A stretch of 64,000 bases of DNA from Pseudomonas sp. MM211 (GTDB lineage Bacteria; Pseudomonadota; Gammaproteobacteria; Pseudomonadales; Pseudomonadaceae), in the NCBI RefSeq assembly GCF_020386635.1, contig NZ_CP081942.1:2294001-2358000 (forward strand), read 5' to 3'. The position numbers and the translations under genes were made by a program. Below, one piece after another: positions 1 through 7,852 of the stretch. The notes under the pieces are model-generated. The model was given only the letters and a program-made list of their open reading frames with translations, made no database searches and was not told where the DNA came from. Position 1 is the stretch's first letter. Each line of letters opens with the position of its first letter.

Positions 1-1105
1 TCAGCGACAGGCCGAAGCCGATGATGCCCGGTACGATCAGCGCCATCACCGGTGCCTTGTTGCGGTTGGTCAGCGACAGGCTACGTGGCAGATAGCCGGC
101 GCGCGACAGGGCGAAGATCTGCCGCGAATAGGCGTAGATGATCGAGAAGAAGCTGGCGATCAGGCCGGCCAGACCCACTAGGTTGACGAACTGGCTCATC
201 CAGGTGGAACCGCCGTAGACCTTGACTAGCGATTCGACCAGCGGGTTGCCCGAAGCCACCAGCGACTGTGCACCGGCAGCGCCAGGGCCGACCAGCAGAA
301 TCAGCCCGGCAAACACCAGCAGTACCAGTACGGCGCCGATCAAGCCGCGTGGCAGGTCGCGCTTGGGATCCTTGGTTTCCTCGGCGGCCAGCGGCACGCC
401 TTCTACCGCCAGGAAGAACCAGATGCCGTAGGGCAGGGCGGCCCAGATGCCCAGGTAGCCGAACGGCAAGAAGCTGCTGGCCCCAGTGGCTTCGGTAGCG
501 GGAATATCGAACAGATTGGCGACCTGGAAGTGCGGCACCATGGCCACGATGTACACGCCCAGGGCGATGGCTGCGACGGCGGTGATGACGAACATCAGCT
601 TCAGCGCCTCACCGGCACCGAGGATGTGAATGCCGATGAACACCACGTAGAACACCAGGTAGATGATCCAGCCGCCAACGCCGAACAGCGACTCGCAGTA
701 GGCGCCGATGAAGCAGGCGATGGCGGCGGGAGCGATGGCGTATTCGATGAGGATCGCCGTGCCGGTGAGGAAGCCGCCCCACGGGCCGAAGGCGGTACGC
801 GTGAAACCGTAGCCGCCGCCTGCGGTAGGGATCATCGAGGACAGTTCGGCCAGCGAGAAGCACATGCACAAGTACATGGTCGCCATCAGCAGCGTGGCGA
901 TGAACATGCCGCCCCAGCCGCCTTGCGCCAGGCCGAAGTTCCAGCCGGCGTAGTCGCCGGAAATCACGTAGGCAACGCCGAGGCCGATCAACAGGATCCA
1001 GCCGGCAGCGCCTTGCTTCAATTGCCGGTTGGCGAAGTACTCGGCGCCAACGGCTTCGGTTTCCACACCACTCTGTGAGGGTGTGGACAGTGTCTCTTTG
1101 GACAT
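1..1105 (-). CDS. eat: Ethanolamine permease (APC superfamily), 3' end outside window
   Basis: Inner-membrane importer of ethanolamine. The reading frame starts at the ATG complementary to 1103-1105 and runs off the left edge after about 368 codons; the family is usually about 450-480 residues, so roughly the last fifth is missing. The first 30 residues are hydrophilic, then a run of hydrophobic segments follows, beginning LKQGAAGWILLIGLG, with the amino acid permease signature GDYAGWNFG and a conserved AGGGYGFTRTAFGPWGG stretch. It lies 76 bases downstream of the acetaldehyde dehydrogenase gene and on the same strand, so it is probably the second gene of that operon. Substrate is inferred from family resemblance and from the exaC neighbour; another amine or amino acid cannot be excluded. 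Confidence 0.85.
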   Translation of the reverse strand, partial: MSKETLSTPSQSGVETEAVGAEYFANRQLKQGAAGWILLIGLGVAYVISGDYAGWNFGLAQGGWGGMFIATLLMATMYLCMCFSLAELSSMIPTAGGGYGFTRTAFGPWGGFLTGTAILIEYAIAPAAIACFIGAYCESLFGVGGWIIYLVFYVVFIGIHILGAGEALKLMFVITAVAAIALGVYIVAMVPHFQVANLFDIPATEATGASSFLPFGYLGIWAALPYGIWFFLAVEGVPLAAEETKDPKRDLPRGLIGAVLVLLVFAGLILLVGPGAAGAQSLVASGNPLVESLVKVYGGSTWMSQFVNLVGLAGLIASFFSIIYAYSRQIFALSRAGYLPRSLSLTNRNKAPVMALIVPGIIGFGLSL

Positions 1106-1181
1106 TTTAGGACTCCTTCACGCCCGCCGCGGTGCGGCGAGCGCTGCTTTATGGGTTGGCTATCTATGGCAAATCGGCAGA

Positions 1182-2702
1182 TCAGAAGAAGCCCAGCGGA
1201 TTGATGTCGTAGCTGATCAGCAGGTTCTTGGTCTGCTGGTAGTGGTCAAGCATCATCTTGTGGGTTTCACGCCCGACCCCGGACTTTTTGTAGCCGCCAA
1301 AGGCAGCGTGCGCCGGGTACAGGTGGTAGCAGTTGGTCCATACGCGGCCGGCCTTGATGCCACGGCCCATGCGGTAGGCGCGGTTGATGTCGCGCGTCCA
1401 CACGCCGGCGCCCAGGCCGAACTCGGTGTCGTTGGCGATGGCCAGGGCCTCGGCTTCGTCCTTGAAGGTGGTCACGCCGACCACCGGGCCGAAGATCTCT
1501 TCCTGGAACACGCGCATCTTGTTGGTGCCCTTGAGCAGGGTCGGCTGGATGTAATAACCGCCCGCCAGGTCACCCTCGAGCTTCTCGGTGGCACCGCCGG
1601 TGAGCAGTTCGGCACCTTCCTGCTGGGCGATCTCCAGGTAGCTGAGGATCTTGTCGTACTGTTGCTGCGAAGCCTGAGCGCCAACCATGGTCTCGGTATC
1701 CAGCGGGTTGCCGCGCTTGATGGCCTTGATCTTCTTCATCACCTCGACCATGAACGGCTCGAAGATCGACTCCTGCACCAGCGCGCGGGACGGGCAGGTA
1801 CACACCTCGCCCTGATTGAAGAAAGCCAGCACCAGGCCTTCAGCGGCTTTCTCGATGAACGTCGGCTCGGCCTGCATGATGTCTTCGAAGAACACGTTCG
1901 GTGACTTGCCGCCCAGCTCCACGGTGCTTGGGATGATGTTGGCGGCGGCGCATTTCATGATGTGCGAGCCGACCGGGGTGGAGCCGGTAAAGGCGATCTT
2001 GGCGATGCGTGTGCTGGTAGCCAGCGCTTCGCCGGCTTCACGACCATAACCCTGAACGATGTTGAGCACGCCCGACGGCAGCAGATCGCCGACCACTTCG
2101 GCGAACAAGGTGATCGACAGCGGCGTCTGCTCGGCGGGCTTGAGTACCACGCAGTTGCCGGCAGCCAGCGCCGGAGCCAGCTTCCACGCGGCCATCAACA
2201 GCGGGAAGTTCCAGGGGATGATCTGCCCGACCACACCCAGCGGTTCGTGGAAGTGATAGGAGGCGGTGTGTTCGTTGATCTCTGCCGCGCTGCCTTCCTG
2301 GGCGCGGATGCAGCCAGCGAAGTAACGGAAGTGATCGGCGGCTAGCGGCACGTCGGCGTTCAGCGTTTCGCGCACGGCCTTGCCGTTGTCCCAGGTTTCC
2401 GCGACGGCGAGCAGTTCGAGGTTGGCTTCGATGCGGTCGGCAATCTTCAGCAGAACCAGCGCGCGATCCTGCACCGAGGTTTTGCCCCAGGCATCGGCGG
2501 CGGCATGGGCGGCGTCCAGGGCTTTGTCGATGTCCTTGGCGTCGGAGCGAGGGAATTCACCGATCACCGAGGCATCCACCGGGCTGGTGTTGGTGAAGTA
2601 CTGGCCAGCGACCGGGGCGACGAATTCGCCACCGATGTAGTTGCCGTAGCGCGGCTTGAGGGTGACGACGGCGCCTGCGGTACCGGGTTTGGCGTAGATC
2701 AT
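1182..2702 (-). CDS. exaC: NAD-dependent aldehyde dehydrogenase, ExaC type (acetaldehyde)
   Basis: A 506-residue class-3 aldehyde dehydrogenase close to Pseudomonas ExaC, which oxidises acetaldehyde formed by ethanolamine ammonia-lyase or by ethanol oxidation. Visible motifs are the cofactor loop [10 protein letters not shown] (about 161-170), the general base in VELGGKSPN (E262) and the nucleophile in [11 protein letters not shown] (C301). Length is full. The ATG is preceded by GGGAGAA. The permease gene follows after 76 bases; the AraC-type regulator gene is divergent with 345 bases between. Catabolism of ethanolamine would also need eutBC, which presumably lies beyond the left edge. Confidence 0.93.
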   Translation of the reverse strand: MIYAKPGTAGAVVTLKPRYGNYIGGEFVAPVAGQYFTNTSPVDASVIGEFPRSDAKDIDKALDAAHAAADAWGKTSVQDRALVLLKIADRIEANLELLAVAETWDNGKAVRETLNADVPLAADHFRYFAGCIRAQEGSAAEINEHTASYHFHEPLGVVGQIIPWNFPLLMAAWKLAPALAAGNCVVLKPAEQTPLSITLFAEVVGDLLPSGVLNIVQGYGREAGEALATSTRIAKIAFTGSTPVGSHIMKCAAANIIPSTVELGGKSPNVFFEDIMQAEPTFIEKAAEGLVLAFFNQGEVCTCPSRALVQESIFEPFMVEVMKKIKAIKRGNPLDTETMVGAQASQQQYDKILSYLEIAQQEGAELLTGGATEKLEGDLAGGYYIQPTLLKGTNKMRVFQEEIFGPVVGVTTFKDEAEALAIANDTEFGLGAGVWTRDINRAYRMGRGIKAGRVWTNCYHLYPAHAAFGGYKKSGVGRETHKMMLDHYQQTKNLLISYDINPLGFF

Positions 2703-3047
2703 GACAGTTCTCCCAAGGACGGTTTCTTGTAGTTGTAAAGGAGTCGACGGTTCGACCGGAGCTCGCTCGAACTATGAGGCGAATTCATGTGGCCGACTTG
2801 ACGCTAGGCGAGGCTGGCTGTTCTGCAAAGTCAAATTTCGCGAGCAGTCGGGGCCATGTCGTGATGAGTCAAATGGTGCGCCTCGTTTTGGTGCGGGTGT
2901 TTCCGAATGACTCGTTTTGGGGCTTTTGCAGTCGGGCGCGATTTGACCTTCTGTCCGCGGACCCTCCGTGCAGAGCCTGTCCAGTCGATCTTACGAAGGG
3001 CGGCGTGCTTCTTGCTTCCAGACATAAATTGTCACGAAGGAGGCGCC
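2703..3047. promoter_or_regulatory. Divergent intergenic region between exaC and the araC-type gene
   Basis: 345 bases without a convincing gene. It must hold the promoter of exaC-eat (leftward) and that of the AraC-type regulator (rightward). The ribosome-binding site AAGGAGG for the regulator is at 3036-3042. I could not pick out a promoter or an operator with confidence. A long open frame starting at 2907 is only the upstream extension of the regulator frame. Confidence 0.5.
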
Positions 3048-4139
3048 ATGAGCTCCGTTCTCGCCCAGCCCGGTCTGTCTGCTGGTTTTTCCCTGTTATC
3101 CGGTGGGCAAACCAATAGCGGCGTCTTGGCGGCCGCTGCCAGCGGTCTGTGCGGTTTTATCGCAAAGCATGGTGGCGATGCGGATCGCATTCTTGGCGTC
3201 TCCGGTATCGACCCGGAATCGCTGCGCCACCCGACGCTAAGCCTGGCCCTGCCCAATTACTGCCAGGTTCTGGAAGAGGCCTCACGGCAATCCGGTTGCG
3301 ACAACTTCGGCCTGTACTACGGGCAGCAGTTCAAGCCTCAGGCGCTGGGCTTGCTTGGCTATATCGGGCTCTGTTCAGCGACGGTCGAGCAGGCGCTGAT
3401 CAATTTCTCCCGTGCCTTTCCCCTGCACCAGCGCAACAGCCTGATTCGCCTGGTGGATGAGGGGGAGTGCTACCGCTTCGACTATCAGGTGCGCCACGGT
3501 GCCATTCTCTGCCGCCGTCAGGATGCCGAGCTGACCCTGGGCATGGTGCTCAATCTGGTGCGTCACGTGCTCGGTCACCAGTGGGCGCCGCGGGCGGTGC
3601 ATTTCGAGCACCCACGCCCCGAGCAATGGCATGAGCACTGCAAAGTCTTCGATGCGCCGGTGTACTTCGAGCAGCCTTTCAACTCGCTGCTCATTCCCAA
3701 GCGCGGCCTTGACCGCGCCATGCCGCAGAGCGACCCGGTACTTTTGCTGGTGATGCAGGACTCATTGAACCAGCTCAGCAACCTGAGCGGGCGAGGGGAA
3801 CGCGATATAGCCGATGACGTTCGCGAGCAGATTCGTCAGCAGTTGCTGACCGGCGAACCCGTATTGGAGTTGGCTGCCGAACAGCTCGGCATGAGCAGTT
3901 GGTCACTGCAGCGTCGGCTGCGCGACCAGGGCCTGAACTTCTCGACGATGGTGGACAAGCTGCGCTGCGAGCTGGCCACTCACTACCTGCGCCAGCACCA
4001 GTTGCCCATCTCCAACCTGGCACCGCTGCTCGGTTACTCGGAGGTCAGCGCCTTCTCACGCGCCTTCCGCCGTTGGTTCGGCGTCAGCCCACGGCAGTGG
4101 CGGCATGACAGCGACGGCGTCGGCGGGCGCGCTCATTGA
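3048..4139 (+). CDS. AraC-family regulator with arabinose-binding-like N-domain
   Basis: A 363-residue transcription factor. The N-terminal about 200 residues resemble the ligand-binding domain found in the OruR/ArgR-type AraC regulators of Pseudomonas (LSLALPNYCQVLEEASRQSG, FKPQALGLLGYIGLCSATV). The C-terminal about 100 residues hold the two helix-turn-helix motifs, ending in the typical YSEVSAFSRAFRRWFGVSPRQWR. The frame is open from 2907, but the ATG at 3048 has AAGGAGG six bases upstream and the upstream extension has no family resemblance. Its divergent position suggests it activates exaC-eat. In P. aeruginosa the neighbouring ethanolamine regulator EatR is a sigma-54 activator of another family, so this would be a different control arrangement. 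Confidence 0.85.
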   Translation: MSSVLAQPGLSAGFSLLSGGQTNSGVLAAAASGLCGFIAKHGGDADRILGVSGIDPESLRHPTLSLALPNYCQVLEEASRQSGCDNFGLYYGQQFKPQALGLLGYIGLCSATVEQALINFSRAFPLHQRNSLIRLVDEGECYRFDYQVRHGAILCRRQDAELTLGMVLNLVRHVLGHQWAPRAVHFEHPRPEQWHEHCKVFDAPVYFEQPFNSLLIPKRGLDRAMPQSDPVLLLVMQDSLNQLSNLSGRGERDIADDVREQIRQQLLTGEPVLELAAEQLGMSSWSLQRRLRDQGLNFSTMVDKLRCELATHYLRQHQLPISNLAPLLGYSEVSAFSRAFRRWFGVSPRQWRHDSDGVGGRAH

Positions 4140-4204
4140 GCGACAGGCTCAGTGCGTGGCAACAACGGCTTTACCACGCAGCAGCTTGCTGATCGGCATG
4201 GCTA

Positions 4205-4672
4205 TCACGTGGGTTGGTTTCTTGCGCGGCGCCCCGGCGCGGTGCTTGGGAGCGGTTGCTCTACGCGTGCCACGCGGGTGTCGTAATTTAGTCGGGCAAC
4301 CAACACCGGCTTCATATTGTCCTGAGCCCAGAGACACATCTGTTCGGTAATTGCGGTGATGCTCTCACCCAGCTGCGTCAGCGAATACTCCACGCTGGGC
4401 GGCGCACTCGGATAGACCACGCGCAAGACCAAACCGTCGCGCTCAAGTAAACGCAGAGTTTGCGTGAGCATCTTTTGCGTCACGCCGTCCACTTGCCTGC
4501 GCAGTTCGCCGAAACGCATCGGCCCCGACGACAGTGAATAGATAACCAGCATGGTCCATTTATCCGCGAGCATTTGAATCACGCTACGCGACGGGCAAGT
4601 GACATCGTAAACATCACCTGCCCGTAGTTTGCCGATCTTGGCTCGAGGAATATGATTGAAGGTAGTATCCAT
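4205..4672 (-). CDS. HxlR-family winged-helix regulator
   Basis: A 155-residue MarR/HxlR-type repressor. The HxlR core is seen at about 24-115: TCPSRSVIQMLADKWTMLV, then SSGPMRFGELRRQVDGVTQKMLTQTLRLLERDGLV, the recognition region, and the wing. A cysteine at position 26 sits where redox- or quinone-sensing members such as YodB and HypR carry a reactive Cys near the N-terminus. It is divergent from the quinone oxidoreductase gene at 4779, the usual arrangement for this family, so it probably represses that gene and itself. Quinone or aldehyde sensing is inference. Confidence 0.85.
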   Translation of the reverse strand: MDTTFNHIPRAKIGKLRAGDVYDVTCPSRSVIQMLADKWTMLVIYSLSSGPMRFGELRRQVDGVTQKMLTQTLRLLERDGLVLRVVYPSAPPSVEYSLTQLGESITAITEQMCLWAQDNMKPVLVARLNYDTRVARVEQPLPSTAPGRRARNQPT

Positions 4673-4674
4673 TG

Positions 4675-4703
4675 GGTACCTATAGCACTAAAAGGTGCCT
4701 AAT
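4675..4703. promoter_or_regulatory. Putative HxlR operator: direct repeat GGTACCTATA / GGTGCCTAAT
   Basis: Two related 10-bp units start at 4675 (GGTACCTATA) and 4694 (GGTGCCTAAT), 19 bases apart, immediately upstream of the HxlR start and about 75-100 bases upstream of the oxidoreductase start. The near two-turn spacing on one face of the helix fits binding of a dimeric winged-helix repressor. No experiment supports this; it is pattern only. Confidence 0.4.
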
Positions 4704-4717
4704 TTACAAAGGAGATC

Positions 4718-4774
4718 ATGTCGCTGAGTATAGCTCCGCTAGCTCTATTTCAGAGCTTTTATCTGAGAAGCTAG
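4718..4774 (+). CDS. Possible 18-residue leader peptide
   Basis: An ATG at 4718 follows AAAGGAGAT, the best ribosome-binding site in this intergenic region. It opens an 18-codon frame (MSLSIAPLALFQSFYLRS) closed by TAG at 4772-4774, just four bases before the ATG of the oxidoreductase gene. The oxidoreductase has no good ribosome-binding site of its own, so translation could be coupled through this short frame. It may also be chance. Too short for homology. Confidence 0.3.
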   Translation: MSLSIAPLALFQSFYLRS

Positions 4775-4778
4775 AACC

Positions 4779-5717
4779 ATGAAGAGCTTGATTCAATACC
4801 GCGTTGGTGGCCCTGAAGTCCTGGAGTTGATCGATGCCCCCAAGCCCGTTCGAAACTTCACCGAGGTGCTGCTGCGTGTGCACGCCGCCTCCATCAATCC
4901 GGTCGATTTGCTTGTGCGGTCGGGTGCATTCCCACTTTTGGGCGCAGCACCATTTGTACCGGGCTGGGACGTCTCCGGTGTTGTTGAAGAAGTCGATATT
5001 GGCTCTACGCGCTTCAAAGTGGGTGACGAGGTATTTGGCATGCCGCTGTTCCCGCGTGCCGCCAATGCTTACGCAGATTACGTTGCCGCGCCATCTCGTC
5101 ACCTTTGGTTGAAACCGGCTCGCCTGAGCCACACGCAGGCCGCAGCGCTGCCATTGGTCGGGCTTACAGCCTTTCAAGCGTTGGGTGAAATCGCGCAGGT
5201 CGAACCAGGCCAGCGGGTGCTTATCCATGGTGGCGGCGGTGGGTTAGGTCACATCGCGGTGCAGATTGCCAAGGCGCTAGGGGCGCACGTCATCACTACA
5301 GCCAGTGCCGGCAAACACGACTTCGTGCGCAGTCTCGGAGCCGATGAGGTGATTGATTACCAGACCACCGATTTCACCACCGTGCTAAGTGATATCGATG
5401 TGGTGTTCGATACGGTTGGCCATGGATACGCTGAGCGTTCTTTGCCAGTGCTCAAACCAGACGGCATCGTCGTTACGTCCATGGGACTCAGTCACGGCCA
5501 CATGCCAGCGCTGGCCGCCGACGCTGGACGACGCTTCTCCAGCATTGCCGTTGAGCCTGATAGCGCCGGCCTCCAGCAACTGGCTGCGTGGGTTGAGTCG
5601 GGTCAATTAACACCGCATGTCAGTCATGAGTTTCCGCTAAGTGAGGGCGCACAGGCGCATGCGCTGGTGGAGCAGGGAAGTACCACGGGTAAGGTGGTAT
5701 TGAGGATTGCGTCGTGA
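4779..5717 (+). CDS. Zinc-independent MDR-family NADPH:quinone oxidoreductase
   Basis: A 312-residue medium-chain dehydrogenase/reductase. The N-terminal GroES-like fold contains VHAASINPVDLLVRSG and PGWDVSGVVEEV; the Rossmann domain has the nucleotide loop VLIHGGGGGLGHIAVQIAKALGAHVITTAS at about 148-177. No zinc-ligand cysteines are visible, as in QOR/CrtA-like NADPH quinone reductases. It probably reduces quinones or unsaturated carbonyls in the cytoplasm. It is divergent from the HxlR regulator and its last bases overlap the next gene (GTGA). It is a paralogue of the gene at 6834. Confidence 0.87.
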   Translation: MKSLIQYRVGGPEVLELIDAPKPVRNFTEVLLRVHAASINPVDLLVRSGAFPLLGAAPFVPGWDVSGVVEEVDIGSTRFKVGDEVFGMPLFPRAANAYADYVAAPSRHLWLKPARLSHTQAAALPLVGLTAFQALGEIAQVEPGQRVLIHGGGGGLGHIAVQIAKALGAHVITTASAGKHDFVRSLGADEVIDYQTTDFTTVLSDIDVVFDTVGHGYAERSLPVLKPDGIVVTSMGLSHGHMPALAADAGRRFSSIAVEPDSAGLQQLAAWVESGQLTPHVSHEFPLSEGAQAHALVEQGSTTGKVVLRIAS

Positions 5718-6097
5718 GCGTGCAGTCGGCACCGGCGCTATCGCCGTCATGGCTGAATCAATTGGCACCAGACGCGATTCTGATTTCGTCAGTGCTCAAC
5801 CGCTCCCTGCAGGGTAGGGATGCGATCATCAAGGTCGTCCAGGCTGCAGGCGGGTTGTACGAATCACATTCGGTGGTGTTTCGTGGCGCTTTTGGGGACA
5901 GGCAATTACTCGAATACGACGCGCAGGCGTTCGGTGGCATTGACCTCCACGGCGTTTTAACGCTCAGCATGAACAGGGCGGGCGAGATATTCGAAGTAGG
6001 TATTCACCACGGCCCTGTGGACGCGGTGAACAAGCTTTCTGCAGCTTTGAAGGAGCGTCTGGCAACTGAATTGGGTGCCGAATACTTCTTGCCTTGA
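5714..6097 (+). CDS. SnoaL/NTF2-like small protein
   Basis: A 127-residue protein with the size and layout of the NTF2-like cone fold: SWLNQLAPDAILISSVLNRSLQGRDAIIKVVQAAG at the start, a central YESHSVVFRGAFGDRQLLEYDAQAFG and a C-terminal helix. The GTG start overlaps the stop of the oxidoreductase gene, so the two are translationally coupled. Family members are often cofactor-free isomerases, hydrolases or binding proteins. A role with the oxidoreductase in processing the same small molecule is inferred from the overlap only. Confidence 0.7.
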   Translation: MSVQSAPALSPSWLNQLAPDAILISSVLNRSLQGRDAIIKVVQAAGGLYESHSVVFRGAFGDRQLLEYDAQAFGGIDLHGVLTLSMNRAGEIFEVGIHHGPVDAVNKLSAALKERLATELGAEYFLP

Positions 6098-6183
6098 GCT
6101 TTGGTGATTTGGGCGCTGTCGCTCGCGCTACCTGTTGCGCTGAGGGGCAAGATCAATCAGGCACCGCATAGGCTGGATCATTC

Positions 6184-6345
6184 TTAGAACGTGTCGCGGT
6201 CGAATGGGCGCTCGCCTTCGGCCATCGACATGCGTAGGGAGTGCAGATTTATTTTGCGTACTCTGAGCGCCCGCTTTTGGCCGGTGGTGGCGCCTTGCAT
6301 TTGGGGGCCACTAAGGCGTTCGACTATCGCGCCGGTTGAGCTGTA
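6184..6345 (-). pseudogene. Possible remnant of a protein-coding gene (C-terminal end)
   Basis: On the minus strand one frame between about 6345 and the TAA at 6184-6186 reads ...TGAIVERLSGPQMQGATTGQ and ends in LHSLRMSMAEGERPFDRDTF. It looks protein-like in composition, but no start or full-length gene is seen, and it runs out into the ArsR operator region. It may be the decayed C-terminus of a lost gene. I do not recognise the family. Otherwise the 282-base gap 6098-6379 holds only the ArsR promoter and operator. Confidence 0.25.
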
Positions 6346-6350
6346 TTGAC

Positions 6351-6370
6351 ATATCGGTAAATCTCGATAT
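6351..6370. promoter_or_regulatory. ArsR-type operator copy 1, ATATCG-N8-CGATAT
   Basis: Exact inverted repeat ATATCG / CGATAT with an 8-base spacer (GTAAATCT), 10 bases upstream of the ArsR start at 6380. It is the first of three copies with identical arms and spacer length in this region. ArsR/SmtB repressors bind 12-2-12-like dyads of this kind; autorepression is the likely role. Confidence 0.65.
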
Positions 6371-6379
6371 TATCGGTTT

Positions 6380-6681
6380 ATGGAATTGATCGATGTATTC
6401 AAAGCTCTCTCAAACCGCACGCGCCTTGAAATCCTCAAAGGGTTGAAGGGCCGGTGAAGAATTTCCCTCCACAGGATGAAGGGGACGTGCATACAGTGGG
6501 TGTCTGCGTCAGCAGCATTCAAGAGGGCGTAGGGCTGTCGCAGTCAACGGTGTCTGATTACCTTGCAACTCTGCAACGAGCGGGCTTGGTCAAAGTCAGG
6601 CGAGTCGGGCAGTGGACCTACTACAAGCGCAATGAAGAAACCATCAGTGCGCTTGCCGAGCTCATAGGAAAAGAGCTCTGA
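6380..6681 (+). pseudogene. ArsR-family regulator gene with a one-base frameshift
   Basis: Frame 1 from ATG 6380 gives MELIDVFKALSNRTRLEILKGLKGR and stops at TGA 6455-6457. Another frame from about 6451 continues with PVKNFPPQDEGD, then VSSIQEGVGLSQSTVSDYLATL (recognition helix) and ends IGKEL at 6681. Adding one C in the GGGCC run at 6448-6452 joins them into a 100-residue protein of normal ArsR length. Either the gene is broken, or the window has a one-base error, or a GTG at 6454 overlapping the stop (GTGA) restarts translation, which would give a protein lacking the first helix. The intact operators suggest recent loss or error. Confidence 0.75.
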
Positions 6682-6695
6682 TTATTTAACTGTAT

Positions 6696-6715
6696 ATATC
6701 GATAATTCGCGATAT
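6696..6715. promoter_or_regulatory. ArsR-type operator copy 2, ATATCG-N8-CGATAT
   Basis: Same 6-bp arms and 8-base spacer (ATAATTCG) as the copies at 6351 and 6787. It lies just after the ArsR stop codon and 118 bases upstream of the oxidoreductase gene, in the promoter region of that gene. Confidence 0.65.
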
Positions 6716-6786
6716 ATCTTTTCAATAAACGCTGAATCGCCATCGGCTGGGATCAGGGTCGAAAGCGTGTAAATTTTTACCACATC

Positions 6787-6806
6787 ATATCGAAAAATCT
6801 CGATAT
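6787..6806. promoter_or_regulatory. ArsR-type operator copy 3, ATATCG-N8-CGATAT
   Basis: Third exact copy (spacer AAAAATCT), 27 bases upstream of the ATG at 6834, where it would cover the promoter or the transcript start. A further half-site-like TTATCGAA follows at about 6813. Two operators in front of the oxidoreductase and one in front of the regulator suggest tight co-regulation. Confidence 0.65.
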
Positions 6807-6833
6807 CCCTTTTTATCGAAGTGAGGATCTACA

Positions 6834-7823
6834 ATGAAAGCGTTGATACTTAAATCATTTGGCGGCCCGGAATCGTTCGAGCTTTGCGAGGCGCCCAAGC
6901 CTGTTCCGCACGCCGGACAAGTACTGGTGCGGGTACACGCAACCTCCATCAATCCGTTGGATTTCCAGGTCCGGCGTGGTGATTATTCCGACCTGGTGCC
7001 GCTGCCGACTATTACCGGGCATGACGTATCTGGCGTTGTCGAAGCCGTCGGGACAGGTGTAACGAGCTTCGTGCCTGGCGACGAAGTCTGGTACACCCCG
7101 CAAATTTTTGACGGCCCTGGAAGTTATGCCGAGTATCACGTTGCCGCTGAAAGCATCATCGGCAAGAAACCTTCTGCGCTGAGCCATCTCGAGGCGGCCA
7201 GCCTGACCCTGGTCGGCGGAACTGCGTGGGAAGCATTGGTCGTGCGTGCGGCGCTCAGAGTGGGGGAGAGCATCCTGGTGCACGGCGGTGCGGGCGGCGT
7301 CGGTCATGTCGCGATCCAGCTGGCAAAAGCAGTGGGCGCCAGGGTGTTCACCACCGTGCGCGAAGCAAACTTTGAGTTCGCACGCAGCTTGGGTGCCGAT
7401 GTGGTCATCGACTACGAAAAGGAGGATTACGTCGACGCCATCCTGCGGGAAACCGGTGGTCACGGCGTCGATGTGGTGTTCGACACCATCGGCGGCAACA
7501 CCTTGTCGCGTAGCCCCGACGCGCTCGCCCAACTTGGCCGCCTGGTCTCGATCGTCGACATCGCACAGCCACAAAACGTTGTCCAGGCGTGGGGCAAAAA
7601 CGCCAGTTATCACTTCGTTTTCACCCGACAGAACCGCGGCAAGCTTGATGAGTTGAGCGCACTGGTAGAGCGCGGGCAGCTGCGGCCACATGTTGGCGCG
7701 GTCTACTCGCTTGCTGACATTCCTCTCGCCCACGCCCTGCTGGAGAGCCCAAACAACGGTCTCCGGGGGAAAATCGCCATTGCAGTCGAGCCACAGACTC
7801 ATCTCGTCAGTGCCAATGTGTAA
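6834..7823 (+). CDS. MDR-family NADPH:quinone oxidoreductase, ArsR-controlled
   Basis: A 329-residue protein of the same family as the gene at 4779: [20 protein letters not shown] and [13 protein letters not shown] in the N-terminal domain, then [23 protein letters not shown] (about 144-166) in the Rossmann domain and a VVFDTIGG motif. No zinc ligands are seen. Start chosen at ATG 6834 after GTGAGGAT. Two ATATCG-N8-CGATAT operators lie upstream. The small monooxygenase-like gene follows after 29 bases and is probably cotranscribed. Likely cytoplasmic reduction of quinones or enones; substrate unknown. Confidence 0.87.
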   Translation: MKALILKSFGGPESFELCEAPKPVPHAGQVLVRVHATSINPLDFQVRRGDYSDLVPLPTITGHDVSGVVEAVGTGVTSFVPGDEVWYTPQIFDGPGSYAEYHVAAESIIGKKPSALSHLEAASLTLVGGTAWEALVVRAALRVGESILVHGGAGGVGHVAIQLAKAVGARVFTTVREANFEFARSLGADVVIDYEKEDYVDAILRETGGHGVDVVFDTIGGNTLSRSPDALAQLGRLVSIVDIAQPQNVVQAWGKNASYHFVFTRQNRGKLDELSALVERGQLRPHVGAVYSLADIPLAHALLESPNNGLRGKIAIAVEPQTHLVSANV

Positions 7824-7852
7824 CCGCTGAACTAGCTCGAAGGGAGTGCCCC

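Noticed and set aside
6454..6681. A separate 75-residue winged-helix gene starting at GTG 6454
   Set aside because: It lacks the first helix of ArsR, which is encoded in another frame just upstream; the two parts join to a normal-length protein if one base is added.
6855..7802. Open frame of 315 codons antisense to the second oxidoreductase
   Set aside because: The plus-strand gene has full MDR motifs; no start context or homology on the other strand.
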